Shown here: positions 1 to 8,211 of the stretch, in pieces | Numbering within the stretch: position 1 is the first letter of the stretch | Layout of the letters: each line of letters starts with the position of its first letter | Source: an uncultured Clostridia bacterium | GTDB taxonomy: Bacteria > Bacillota > Clostridia > Christensenellales > Aristaeellaceae | Direction of reading: 5' to 3' | Assembly: GCA_934647235.1 (NCBI GenBank) | Contig: CAKUFG010000023.1 | Span: 1 to 45,449 of the forward strand | DNA: 45,449 nt | Position numbers and translations under genes: made by a program | The notes under the pieces: model-generated | Database searches by the model: none | The model's input: the letters and a program-made list of their open reading frames with translations, nothing else | Told to the model about the DNA's origin: nothing

Positions 1-151
1 CCATATAAGGGCGAATCAGCCCGGCTTTGCCGCGCAGCTCCAGCAGCCCCTTGACCTGCATGTACAGAAAGGTAACGTCCTCCACCACGCCGTCGCTTTC
101 CCGGATCGTGGGCAGGGAGATGTATTCGTTGCCGGTTACCTGATAGTTCAT
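1..151 (-). CDS. Partial gene of unknown function at the end of the sugar operon
   Basis: The first 50 codons of a minus-strand gene are present and the rest runs off the window. The protein starts MNYQVTGNEYISLPTIRESD. A GAGG-containing ribosome site (AAGAAGAGGAAAT) precedes the ATG, and the gene lies 15 bp after the permease stop, so it is the next member of the transporter operon. No signal peptide is visible. Genes in this position are often intracellular glycosidases that cleave the imported sugar, but 50 residues are too few to assign a family. That role is an inference from position only. Confidence 0.6.
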   Translation of the reverse strand, partial: MNYQVTGNEYISLPTIRESDGVVEDVTFLYMQVKGLLELRGKAGLIRPYM

Positions 152-166
152 TTTTATTTCCTCTTC

Positions 167-1012
167 TTACGCCTTGACGGAGCCGTCCGACAGCCCGGAA
201 ACAACGAAGCGCTTCTGGAAAACGGCGAACAGCAGAATCATGGGAATCTGCGCTAGAATAGAAGCAGAGAAAATCCACTCCCAACGCGTAGCGTGCGCGC
301 CCTTGAGGGATTGAATCATCACCGGCAGCGTAATCTGATTGGCCACAGCGCCCAGGATAACCTTGGCGGAGAAAAACTCCTCCCATGTTCCCTGCAGGCA
401 AAAGATGGCCAGCGTGCCGATGGAGGGCAGCGCCAGAGGCAGCATCACGCGGAAGAAGGTGGTCATATGGCCGCCGCCGTCAATTTTGACCGCTTCCTCC
501 AGCTCCTTGGGCAGCGCCGCCATGTGGCCGCGCAGGAAAAACGTATTGCCGCAGATGCCCGCGCCTACATACAAGAGGATCAATCCGGCCTTGGTGCCGA
601 TCAGCCCGTTCTTCGCCGTGCCGATGCCCTGCAGCACCAGAAACTGCGGAATGATGCCCAGGAAGCCGGGCAGCATCAATGTAAACAGATAAATGCGGAA
701 TAGCACCTCGCGGCCCAGAAAATCAATGCGCGCAAAGCCATAGGCTGAAAGCGACGCGATCAGTACCGTAAAGCAGGCCGTCAGCAGGGTGATAACCACA
801 CTGTTATAAGCTGCGCGCGGCAGATCAGACTGCGACAGCACATGCTCGTAAGCCGCAAAGCTGATGCGCGAGGGCACCAGATGGGGGGGGATGGGCAGCA
901 CATAGCTGAACTCCTCAAAGGAATTGCACAGCATAAACCAGAAGGGCAGGATAAAGACGATCACGCTGACGATCAGCACAAGCCAGAACAGCGTTTTTCC
1001 CAGCGTTTTCAT
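167..1012 (-). CDS. Carbohydrate ABC transporter permease, MalG/UgpE type
   Basis: This is the second membrane subunit of a CUT1-family sugar importer. The 281-residue protein has six predicted membrane segments, the first at about residues 8-30. The cytoplasmic EAA loop, which contacts the ATPase, is visible around residues 170-195 (EELEEAVKIDGGG, then FFRVMLPL). The ATG overlaps the stop of the upstream permease by 4 bp, with GGGGAAAGG as ribosome site, so translation is probably coupled. No ATPase gene lies in the cluster. CUT1 systems commonly share a distant MsmX-type ATPase, and that is likely here. The sugar is not readable from the sequence; the neighbouring GH66 enzyme suggests an oligosaccharide. 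Confidence 0.93.
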   Translation of the reverse strand: MKTLGKTLFWLVLIVSVIVFILPFWFMLCNSFEEFSYVLPIPPHLVPSRISFAAYEHVLSQSDLPRAAYNSVVITLLTACFTVLIASLSAYGFARIDFLGREVLFRIYLFTLMLPGFLGIIPQFLVLQGIGTAKNGLIGTKAGLILLYVGAGICGNTFFLRGHMAALPKELEEAVKIDGGGHMTTFFRVMLPLALPSIGTLAIFCLQGTWEEFFSAKVILGAVANQITLPVMIQSLKGAHATRWEWIFSASILAQIPMILLFAVFQKRFVVSGLSDGSVKA

Positions 1013-1965
1013 TCGGCCTTTCCCCCTTCCGTATGAAATACCTGATTGAGTACCACCGTGGTAAGCAGCACCAGCAGCGCCGTGATCATGCCGATGGCAG
1101 CGCCCTGGCCAAACTGAAACAGATTGAAAGACTTATCGTAGAGCAGATACTGCAGCACGCTTGTGGTGCCGCGGGGATTGCCGCTGGTAAGCATCATCAC
1201 CTGGATGAACACGCCGAAGGAGCCGATCACCATATTGACCAGCACATAGAACGTGGTGCTCTTTAGCAGCGGCACGGTGATACGCCAGAACTGCTGCACC
1301 CGGCTTGCGCCGTCCAGCATGCTGGCCTCGTAAAGATCATTGGAAATGCCCTGCAATCCGGCCAGGTAAATCACCATCGCCCAGCCGATATTCTTCCAGA
1401 TGCCCAGCAGCCAGATCACCAGATTGGCCGTCCAGGTGCGGTTGAGCCAGGGCACGTAAGCGGGCAGCAGGCCCAGCACATCCTTGAGCAGGTAGTTCAC
1501 CAGGCCCGCGCCGCCGGCATTGAACATATAGGCAAACACGTTGCCCACGATTACCCAGCTGGTAATCACCGGCAGATAAAAGCAGGTGCGGAAAAACAGC
1601 TGGCTGCGCTTGAGCGAATTGACCATCACCGCAAAAATCAGCCCGAAGAGCATGATAAAGGGCGTAGTAACAAAGGCGTACAGGAAGTTGTTGCGGATGG
1701 CCAGCAGCAGCCTGTCGCCCCGCTCGGTAAACAGGGCAACGTAGTTATCCAGCCCCACCCACGTCATCGTGCGCTGCACAATCTGATAATCCGAAAAGCT
1801 GATGCGGATATTGAACAGCATGGGATACACCACGAACACGCAGGCCAGGATCAGCCCCGGCAGCACAAAGGGCGCAGCCGGAAGCAGGCTGCGCGTGCGC
1901 TGGCGAAGGCGCAGCCGTTTTTCATTTTTCAGTGCGGCCGGCGGATCAAAGCTGGCTGGAAGCAT
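1009..1965 (-). CDS. Carbohydrate ABC transporter permease, MalF/UgpA type
   Basis: This is the first membrane subunit of the same importer (318 residues). A basic N-terminal cytoplasmic stretch (residues 12-28, rich in Arg and Lys) precedes the first membrane helix (LLPAAPFVLPGLILACVFV). The EAA loop is seen near residues 210-235 (LYEASMLDGASRVQQFWRIT). The ATG has a strong AAGGAGG ribosome site 8 nt upstream. It follows the binding-protein gene after a gap of about 87 bp that contains a GC-rich hairpin. The pair with the MalG-type gene is unambiguous; substrate is inferred only from neighbours. Confidence 0.93.
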   Translation of the reverse strand: MLPASFDPPAALKNEKRLRLRQRTRSLLPAAPFVLPGLILACVFVVYPMLFNIRISFSDYQIVQRTMTWVGLDNYVALFTERGDRLLLAIRNNFLYAFVTTPFIMLFGLIFAVMVNSLKRSQLFFRTCFYLPVITSWVIVGNVFAYMFNAGGAGLVNYLLKDVLGLLPAYVPWLNRTWTANLVIWLLGIWKNIGWAMVIYLAGLQGISNDLYEASMLDGASRVQQFWRITVPLLKSTTFYVLVNMVIGSFGVFIQVMMLTSGNPRGTTSVLQYLLYDKSFNLFQFGQGAAIGMITALLVLLTTVVLNQVFHTEGGKAE

Positions 1966-2008
1966 GGCTATTTCCTCCTTATATGCAAGGGCAGGGAAGG
2001 TATGGGAA

Positions 2009-2044
2009 GCCCCGCCCGCCGGCGCCTGGGCCTGCGGACGGGGC
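2009..2044 (-). other. GC-rich intercistronic stem-loop
   Basis: GCCCCGCCCGC and GCGGACGGGGC form an 11-bp stem with one mismatch, between the binding-protein gene and the first permease. No T-run follows on the minus strand. Such hairpins commonly stabilise the upstream mRNA so that the binding protein is made in excess over the permeases. Function is inferred. Confidence 0.55.
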
Positions 2045-2052
2045 AGGGATGC

Positions 2053-3255
2053 TTACTTGGCAAGCTCCGCGTCGATCTCGGCGGCGTAGCTGGTCAGGGT
2101 GGACTGCACGTCCGCGCCCTCGATGAAGATTTCGGTCATCGCGTCCTGCCACAGCTGCTCCACGGTGGAGGCCTGCGGGGTGGGGATGCGGCTCTGCGCG
2201 CTTTCCAGCTGCTTCATGTACACGCTCCACTTGGGATCGGCCTGTACGGCTTCGCTGTCAACGCAGGCCTTCAGGGTGGGGATTACGCCAACCTTGAGCA
2301 GCTCCAGCTGCACTTCCTCGCTGAGCATGAACTGCACAAACCGGAAGGCGGCCTCCTGCTTCTGGCTGCCGGAGAAGATCACGATGTTCTCGCCGCCCAC
2401 GACGGAAGCGCTCTTGCCGTTCCAGGTGGGAATCAGCGCGGGCACGATGCCGTTTTCCTCGTTGAAGGGAGCCCAGGGGCCTTCAAAGAACATGGCGTAT
2501 TCGTCGTTGATGCCCGCCCAGGCGTCGGCGGTGCCGTCCACATCACGGATGGTGAAAACGCCGTCCTGATGCAGCTGCAGCATGGTGTTGATGGCCGCAA
2601 CGCTCTCAGCGCTGTCCATGTAGCCGCTGGCCTTGGTAAAGCCCTCATCCGTGACCACGCCGCCGAACAGCCAGAAATAGGGGAACAGATCCCAGTCGCC
2701 CAGGCCGGATACGTTCAGCTTGTACTGACCGGCAGCCTTTTCCTTGCAGGCGGCCACAAACTCTTCCATCGTGGCGGGAGCCGCGTCAAAGCCCAGCGTC
2801 TTGAGAACGTTCAGGTTGACCACGGCGGCCTTGCAGTTGGTGTTCAGGGGCAGGCCGTAGTAATGGCCATTCCACAGGTTGGTGGACAGGGGGCCCTCCA
2901 GCACAGCGTCCTTCAGGGCGGCGAAGCCTTCGATTTCATCCATGGCCACGATGCCGCCAAGCTTGGCGTAAGCGCTGGTCTTGGTGATATCCACGCGGGC
3001 GACGTCGGGCACCATGCCCGTGCCCAGAGCCGTTACCAGCATCTGGTTGAAATCGCCGCTCTGGCGGATGGCTTCTACTTTAATGCCGGGGTTGGCGGCC
3101 TCAAACATGGGGATGATCACATCGTTGATCACCGGCGTTTCGGCGTCGCCATAGGTGTGCCAGAAGGTGATGGTCACCGGCTCCTCCGCGACGGCAGCGG
3201 CGCAGACACCCAGCGTCAGCGCCAGGGCAAGCAGCAGAGCAAACAGCTTTTTCAT
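2053..3255 (-). CDS. Extracellular sugar-binding protein of CUT1 ABC transporter
   Basis: The 400-residue protein is a family 1 solute-binding protein that delivers sugar to the two permeases encoded downstream. A signal peptide spans about residues 1-24 (MKKLFALLLALALTLGVCAA) with a likely signal-peptidase I site after AVA. Mature features include the ITFWHTYGD strand near the N-terminus and the AMFFEGPWA segment, both typical of family 1 binding proteins. A Cys occurs at residue 18, but the preceding LGV is not a good lipobox, so lipid anchoring is doubtful. The ATG has AAGGAGG 7 nt upstream. Only 30 bp separate it from the GH66 gene, consistent with one transcript. Confidence 0.92.
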   Translation of the reverse strand: MKKLFALLLALALTLGVCAAAVAEEPVTITFWHTYGDAETPVINDVIIPMFEAANPGIKVEAIRQSGDFNQMLVTALGTGMVPDVARVDITKTSAYAKLGGIVAMDEIEGFAALKDAVLEGPLSTNLWNGHYYGLPLNTNCKAAVVNLNVLKTLGFDAAPATMEEFVAACKEKAAGQYKLNVSGLGDWDLFPYFWLFGGVVTDEGFTKASGYMDSAESVAAINTMLQLHQDGVFTIRDVDGTADAWAGINDEYAMFFEGPWAPFNEENGIVPALIPTWNGKSASVVGGENIVIFSGSQKQEAAFRFVQFMLSEEVQLELLKVGVIPTLKACVDSEAVQADPKWSVYMKQLESAQSRIPTPQASTVEQLWQDAMTEIFIEGADVQSTLTSYAAEIDAELAK

Positions 3256-3285
3256 AGGGATTCCTCCTTTTTTATTTCATGCGCA

Positions 3286-5061
3286 TCAGCGCAGAAAAAT
3301 CATGTTCCAGTAGGCAAGCGCGGGCTGGGTAAACTCAATATAGCGGCCCGCCTCGTCCTGCCCTGCCGTAAAGGGCAGCGAGACCGGGGCAATATCCGCG
3401 CCATCAGGCGAAGCCAGATAAACCGCCTGCGCGGGATAATCGGTATACAGCCGGGTGCGCGCCTGAGCCAGCCCGTTCGGGGCCTTCTTGAGCTGCTTTT
3501 CATCGCGCCAGCCCGTATCCGTGCCCATCAGGTTGATAAAATGATAGATTTCGCTCTGATCGTCCGCCTTGGCAAAGCACCAGACGGTGTTCTCCCTGCC
3601 GTCCGCGCTGACCGGCGCGTTATCCAGCCGCACATCGCGCGATACAGGCCGCTGGCCGTCGCGCAGCAGGTTTTCATAGGCCACCAGAAAATCGTACAGC
3701 CGCTGCACGTCGCCAGGCAGCTCGCCCTTCATGCGTTTTTTCGTATCGGCGGGAAAATACTCGTCCGACAGCATATTGTCGCCGTTTCCCAGCTCGATGC
3801 GCGCGCCGCCGGAAGCGAACACCACGCTATCCAGCAGCCGCACGGCGGCAGGATTAAAGCGGCTTTTGGGATTGCGGTAGTTCACATAAGCCGCCACAAT
3901 CAGCGACTTTCCGCCGCTTTGCTCACAGGCGTTGAGGATCGCCTTATGGATGCTGTAGTAGCTGTCGTAGGCAAGGCCGTCGCTGTCCTTATCCCAGGGC
4001 CAGAACTCCGTATACAGCACATCCACATCGCTGACGTTCACATTTTCAATGCCCTGCGCGCCGACAGGGTTGAATGCCAGGTATTTGGGGGCGATGGCCG
4101 CCTTGGCGGCGTTTAAAAACTGGGTATAGCAATCCTTGACCAGATGGATGGGGCTGCCGTTTTCATCATAGCCCAGCGGGCCGCCGTCCGCCGCCCGCAT
4201 CGGGCCGTTTTCGCCGATGGTATCGCCATGCCAGCCGTCAAAGGCAAAGGCTTCAAACGCCTTGTTTTCCTGGGCGAAGATGTATTTCTGCCATTCTGTA
4301 TTGAGCGGGTTGAAGTACTGCAGCACGCCCACCGGGCCGCGCCTGGCGTCCATATCGCAGGTAAAATCCTGTCCGTCGGCCTTCACCAGCCGCCAGTCCG
4401 GGCTTACGCCCGAGCCGTCGGTCAGATAGGTCTGGTTGGCGGCGTAGATCATGTTGTACGCCATGCAGGCCATGCCGCGCGCGTGGGCGGCCTCCAGATA
4501 GGCGCGCACGGTATCGCCGTAAATCATCCTGCCCGACCAATCCTGCCAGGCGAAGAGATCATCGGCCACCGGCTGATGATGGCGATACTGCCAATCGTAA
4601 AACTGCACGCCGTTGATATGACAGCGCGCCATCGCGGCGATCTTGCCCGGTGCGTCGGCAATTTGTGTAAAATCCCACACGTAGCCATAGCGGGGAAATT
4701 TCGTCCAGCTGGATGAAACGTCCACGGCCGTATCGGCGCAGGCAAGCACGTTTTGCTGCGCGTCCAGCGCCTGCACGCGCACCAGATACCCCGCGCCGTC
4801 CTGCTCCGGCAGGGACAGGGAGATTTCCTCCTGCGCGGGCAGGGTCTGCGTCAGCACCATTTGCTCCAGATGAAAAACCGTCAGGCGCAGCCGCTGCGTC
4901 TCCGGCGGCATTTCTACCGCCCGCAGGCAGATCGTCTCGCCCGGCGCGTACATGCTTTTATCGGTATAGCAATTCATCGTTCCTTCTCCCCTCGCGCCAG
5001 CGCAGCAGCACAGGATCAGCAGCATCAGCAAAAGGCAAAGCCGATCGGCTTTCTTTTTCAT
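3286..5061 (-). CDS. GH66 dextranase / cycloisomaltooligosaccharide glucanotransferase-like enzyme
   Basis: The 591-residue protein resembles glycoside hydrolase family 66, which acts on alpha-1,6-linked glucans. An N-terminal hydrophobic stretch (residues 9-22) is a probable secretion signal. A beta-sandwich (about 30-118) precedes the TIM barrel, which begins at RYGYVWDFTQ (residues 124-133). HINGVQFYDWQYRH (148-161) is a typical family segment. FDGWHGDTIG (274-283, Asp280 probable nucleophile) and YTEFWPW (350-356, Glu352 probable acid/base) fit the two family catalytic positions. The start at 5061 keeps the signal peptide. An internal ATG at 4977 has a much better ribosome site (GGAGAAGG, 4-5 nt) and would give a cytoplasmic form. 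Operator-like palindrome 5117-5130 lies just upstream. Substrate specificity within the family cannot be told. Confidence 0.82.
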   Translation of the reverse strand: MKKKADRLCLLLMLLILCCCAGARGEGTMNCYTDKSMYAPGETICLRAVEMPPETQRLRLTVFHLEQMVLTQTLPAQEEISLSLPEQDGAGYLVRVQALDAQQNVLACADTAVDVSSSWTKFPRYGYVWDFTQIADAPGKIAAMARCHINGVQFYDWQYRHHQPVADDLFAWQDWSGRMIYGDTVRAYLEAAHARGMACMAYNMIYAANQTYLTDGSGVSPDWRLVKADGQDFTCDMDARRGPVGVLQYFNPLNTEWQKYIFAQENKAFEAFAFDGWHGDTIGENGPMRAADGGPLGYDENGSPIHLVKDCYTQFLNAAKAAIAPKYLAFNPVGAQGIENVNVSDVDVLYTEFWPWDKDSDGLAYDSYYSIHKAILNACEQSGGKSLIVAAYVNYRNPKSRFNPAAVRLLDSVVFASGGARIELGNGDNMLSDEYFPADTKKRMKGELPGDVQRLYDFLVAYENLLRDGQRPVSRDVRLDNAPVSADGRENTVWCFAKADDQSEIYHFINLMGTDTGWRDEKQLKKAPNGLAQARTRLYTDYPAQAVYLASPDGADIAPVSLPFTAGQDEAGRYIEFTQPALAYWNMIFLR

Positions 5062-5116
5062 GCTTACGTTCACGCTCCAGGAAAAGAATAGCAGATCGGC
5101 CGAAATCAGTCCATAT

Positions 5117-5130
5117 GTTATGCGCATAAC
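5117..5130. promoter_or_regulatory. Perfect 14-bp palindrome, probable LacI-family operator
   Basis: GTTATGCGCATAAC is identical to its own reverse complement, with the central CG step typical of LacI-family operators. It lies between the repressor gene and the GH66 gene. A 13/14 match occurs at 6220-6233 directly upstream of the repressor's ribosome site, and weaker matches lie upstream of the kinase. Binding by the adjacent repressor is inferred. Confidence 0.7.
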
Positions 5131-5147
5131 TTACAAAATGTTATAAT

Positions 5148-6203
5148 CTATTCCGTCAAATTTGTATGTATTGTCCTATTTAAGCGCATATCCTTCACAC
5201 TGCTTCCGCGGATAATGCGGGTAGGCAGCACAAGCGATACCGGCTCCTTTGCCGTTTTATCCAGAATATCAAACAGCGCGTGCAGGGCCGTCTGCGCCTT
5301 TCGGGTGACGTTCTGATGCACAGTGGTCAGGCGCGGGCGGATCACGCGGGACAGGATGTTATCGTCAAAGCCGGTGATGGAAATATCCTCTGGCACGCGA
5401 ACGCCCTGATCCAGCAGAAAATCGATGGCCTCTACGGCATAGTAATCCGATATGAACAGGCAGACGGTACAGCCCAGCCTGCGGGCATATTCCAGCATGC
5501 GCTGATAATCCTCGCCCCGGCGCTTGCGATCCTTGGATACGCAGAAATAGTGCGTCTCCTGCCAGGCAAGGCCCGCCGCCTCCAGCGCCCGCCGGTGTCC
5601 GCGCAGGCGGCTCGCGTCCACGCCCCACAGCACAGGCTGATCGCCTACAAACAGCATGCTTCGATGCCCCAGCCTGAGCAGGTGTTCCGTCATCTGGCGC
5701 ATGCCGCCCTCATCGTCCAGGCCCACATTGTTGTAGCGTTCGCCCTGATCAAAATAGCAATCGACAAACACAATGGGCTTGCGCGTCACCTGCATCAGCT
5801 CGCGGCACTGGTTGGCCTGCAAGCCCATCACAATCAGCCCCACGGCGTTCCAGGTCTGGGAGATACGATGGATTTCAGCCGCCGTCTGCGCGGCGTGCAG
5901 CATGGTGTAATAGCCGTTGGCGCGGATGGCGTTTTCCAGCGCGGCGATCATCTCGCTGACGAAGGGATCCTGCAGGGCGAATTTTTCCTCGCGGTTGGGA
6001 TAGTTGGTAATCACGCCCACAATTTCGCTGTCGCCCTTGGCCAGCATGCGCGCGCCCATGTTGGGTATATAATGATATTCCTCCAGCTTTTTGCGGATCA
6101 TCTGCGCCGTCTCGGGCGACATCTTTTCCAGATGTCCGTGAATCACGTTGGATACCGTCGCGGTGGATACGCCCAGGGAATTGGCGATTTCCTTGATTGT
6201 CAC
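5148..6203 (-). CDS. LacI-family transcriptional repressor
   Basis: The 351-residue regulator starts VTIKEIANSLGVSTATVSNV, the classic LacI helix-turn-helix, followed by the hinge region and a periplasmic-binding-like sugar domain (about residues 60-330; FVDCYFDQGERYNNVGLDD, ISITGFDDN). The GTG at 6203 is chosen because a perfect AAAGGAGG lies 8 nt upstream and because family members begin at this TIKDIA-like segment; a longer ATG-initiated frame (6284) would overlap the kinase stop. The near-perfect operator at 6220-6233 sits immediately before the ribosome site, which implies autoregulation. The gene lies between the kinase and GH66 genes, so it is the likely local regulator of sugar uptake and breakdown. 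Confidence 0.92.
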   Translation of the reverse strand: MTIKEIANSLGVSTATVSNVIHGHLEKMSPETAQMIRKKLEEYHYIPNMGARMLAKGDSEIVGVITNYPNREEKFALQDPFVSEMIAALENAIRANGYYTMLHAAQTAAEIHRISQTWNAVGLIVMGLQANQCRELMQVTRKPIVFVDCYFDQGERYNNVGLDDEGGMRQMTEHLLRLGHRSMLFVGDQPVLWGVDASRLRGHRRALEAAGLAWQETHYFCVSKDRKRRGEDYQRMLEYARRLGCTVCLFISDYYAVEAIDFLLDQGVRVPEDISITGFDDNILSRVIRPRLTTVHQNVTRKAQTALHALFDILDKTAKEPVSLVLPTRIIRGSSVKDMRLNRTIHTNLTE

Positions 6204-6219
6204 CTTCAAACCCTCCTTT

Positions 6220-6233
6220 GTTATGCGCGTAAC
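6220..6233. promoter_or_regulatory. Second LacI-type operator, upstream of the repressor gene
   Basis: GTTATGCGCGTAAC differs from the 5117-5130 palindrome at one base. It ends about 7 bp before the AAAGGAGG of the repressor gene, so bound repressor would block its own mRNA or the kinase-repressor read-through. The role is inferred from position and repetition. Confidence 0.65.
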
Positions 6234-6280
6234 AAGCTCAAAACGCGGGGGTTTCAGCCCATGCCGAAGCCCCCGCTGCT

Positions 6281-7954
6281 TCAATGCTGCTTCAGCGCGC
6301 CCTCGCGGATGCGCTTGAGCCGCTTCATCACATCGTTTTCCCCACGGCCAAAGTAATCGTGCAGGCGGGCGTATTCCGCGTACAGCTGATCGTAAATCTC
6401 CGCGCTGCCTGCATCCGGCTGGTAGACGGTATAGCGCGCGCTGGCCATATGCGCCGCCGCCTGCGCCACCGTGTCATAGCCGCCGCGCGCGCTGCCGGCA
6501 GCCGCCGCAGCGAAGATAGCGCTGCCCAGCGCCGGGCCCTGATCGGTATCGGCCACGCGCACGGGCATATGCAGCACATCTGCATAAATTTGCATCGCCA
6601 TACCGTTTTTGCGGCTGATGCCGCCGGTCGTAAAGAAGTCCTCCACCGCCACGCCGTGCGCGCGGAAGTTTTCCACAATCATGCGCGTGCCAAAGGCCGT
6701 GGCCTCGATCATCGCGCGATAGATCTCCTCCGGGCGGGTCTGCAGCGTCATGCCCAGCATGAGCCCCTGCAGATCGTAATCGGTCAGGATGCTGCGGTTG
6801 CCGTTCCACCAATCCAGCATCATCAGCCCGCTCTCGCCGGGGCGCAGGGTCTGGGCAAGGCCCGTCAGATACTGCTGGATATGCATGCCGCGCGCTTTCG
6901 CTTCATTATAATATTTTTCAGGCACCATCTGATGGGTGAACCACGCAAAACCGTCGCCTACGCAGCTTTGTCCTGCCTCGTAGCCATAGCTGCCGGGCAG
7001 AATGCCGTCCGCCACCGCGCCGCAGATGCCGGGCACAGCGCGCTCCTTCTCTCCCAGGCACAGATGGCAGGTGGATGTACCCAGGATGGCCAGCATTTGC
7101 CCCGGCCGGGTGATGCCCGCCGCCGCCGCGCCCACATGCGCGTCAATATGCGCGACTGCCACCGGCGTGCCGGCAATCAGTCCCAGCCTGCGCGCCATGG
7201 CCTCCGATACGCCGCCCGCGCACGCGCCAAGCGGCGATACGGGCGTTTTGAATTTATCCTGCATCACCGTGCGCAGGCGCGCATCCAGAGCTACGAAATA
7301 ATCCTGCGGCGGGTATGCGTTGTTTCCTTTATAGAAGGCCTTGTACCCGGCGATGCTGCCGCTGCGGGTGCGGCGGCCCGTAAGCAGATAAACCAGATAA
7401 TCCCCCGCCTCCATCCACTCGTCCATGGCTGCATAGATCCGGGGATCTTCATCCAGCACCTGCCAGAGCTTGGGCAGAGACCACTCGCTGGATACCTTGC
7501 CGCCGTACACGTCCAGCCAGCCCTCGCCGCGCTGACGCGCAATGCGGGTCATCTCGTTGGCATAGCGCTGGGCGGCGTGATGCTTCCACAGCTTTACATA
7601 AGCGTGTGGCCGGTTCTCATACTGCGGCAGCAGGCACAGCGGCGTGCCGTCAGCATTCACCGGCATAGCGGTAGAGGCGGTAAAATCCACGCCGACGCCG
7701 ATGACGTCCTCCGCCCTTACGCCCGATTCCGCAAGCACCTGCGGAATGATATGCAATAGCGCCTGTTCATAATCGGCCGGATGCTGCAGCGCCCAGTCGG
7801 CCGGCAGCAGCGCGCCGGAGGGCAGGGTGCGGTCCATCACCGCGTGCGGATATTCATAAACCGCCGTCGCCAGCACACGGCCGTCCGCTATGTCCGCCAG
7901 CACCGCGCGGCCCGACAGCGTGCCGTAATCCAGACCGATTGTATATCTGCTCAC
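6281..7954 (-). CDS. araB: Ribulokinase (AraB-like FGGY kinase)
   Basis: This FGGY-family kinase (557 residues) matches ribulokinase, which phosphorylates L-ribulose in arabinose use. The N-terminal phosphate loop reads YTIGLDYGTLSGRAVLAD. The middle HIDAHVGAAAAGI and ILGTSTCHLC segments, LDWWNGNRSILTDYDL, and the C-terminal FFTTGGISRKNGMAMQIYADVL and DQGPALGSAIFAAAAAG segments are hallmarks of AraB rather than xylulokinase. Length equals typical AraB. The GTG at 7954 is chosen because AAAGGGAG lies 9 nt upstream and the phosphate loop begins at once; an upstream ATG would add an unrelated 71 residues. It is the first gene of the minus-strand sugar cluster. No araA or araD is present in the window, so the true pentulose substrate stays open. 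Confidence 0.88.
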   Translation of the reverse strand: MSRYTIGLDYGTLSGRAVLADIADGRVLATAVYEYPHAVMDRTLPSGALLPADWALQHPADYEQALLHIIPQVLAESGVRAEDVIGVGVDFTASTAMPVNADGTPLCLLPQYENRPHAYVKLWKHHAAQRYANEMTRIARQRGEGWLDVYGGKVSSEWSLPKLWQVLDEDPRIYAAMDEWMEAGDYLVYLLTGRRTRSGSIAGYKAFYKGNNAYPPQDYFVALDARLRTVMQDKFKTPVSPLGACAGGVSEAMARRLGLIAGTPVAVAHIDAHVGAAAAGITRPGQMLAILGTSTCHLCLGEKERAVPGICGAVADGILPGSYGYEAGQSCVGDGFAWFTHQMVPEKYYNEAKARGMHIQQYLTGLAQTLRPGESGLMMLDWWNGNRSILTDYDLQGLMLGMTLQTRPEEIYRAMIEATAFGTRMIVENFRAHGVAVEDFFTTGGISRKNGMAMQIYADVLHMPVRVADTDQGPALGSAIFAAAAAGSARGGYDTVAQAAAHMASARYTVYQPDAGSAEIYDQLYAEYARLHDYFGRGENDVMKRLKRIREGALKQH

Positions 7955-8071
7955 TTTGCCAAGCTCCCTTTTTTGCGTTTTAAGCTCCACCGGCATTGTA
8001 GCACAGGCCGCTTCTGAGCGCAAGCAAAAAGGCTGCGGGCCCGGCATGTAGAAAACAGTAAGAAAGCCGCC

Positions 8072-8105
8072 ATTATGCGTATACATACGATTATATGCGA
8101 ATATA
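8072..8105. promoter_or_regulatory. Operator-like repeats upstream of the ribulokinase gene
   Basis: The AT-rich region between the kinase and the divergent liv operon holds ATTATGCGTATACA (8072-8085), which matches the GTTATGCGCATAAC operator at 10 of 14 positions, and a second TATATGCGAATATA copy (8092-8105). CGTAT-AC-ATACG (8078-8089) is also an inverted repeat. A TATAAT on the minus strand overlaps this stretch, so a repressor bound here would block kinase transcription. Assignment is tentative. Confidence 0.45.
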
Positions 8106-8129
8106 TACAATAAATAAACAAAAAAAGGC

Positions 8130-8158
8130 TTGCATCGGGCTGGGAATTTGACTATTAT
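8130..8158 (+). promoter_or_regulatory. Sigma-A type promoter of the liv operon
   Basis: TTGCAT (8130-8135) and TATTAT (8153-8158) are separated by exactly 17 bp, 54 bp upstream of the start codon of the binding-protein gene. It is divergent from the kinase promoter region. Confidence 0.6.
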
Positions 8159-8211
8159 ATTGTCCATCTCATCCCCCCATACGGGGCGGATCCTTTAAGG
8201 AGGTTATGACT

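Noticed and set aside
3279..3286. ATGCGCAT core like the sugar operator, after the GH66 gene
   Set aside because: Only about 10 of 14 positions match, and it overlaps the GH66 stop codon next to the next gene's ribosome site; could be chance.
2002..4116. Long antisense open frame (704 codons) on the plus strand
   Set aside because: It lies opposite the binding-protein and GH66 genes and has no ribosome site, no domain motif and a composition rich in His, Gly and Gln typical of a shadow frame in GC-rich DNA.
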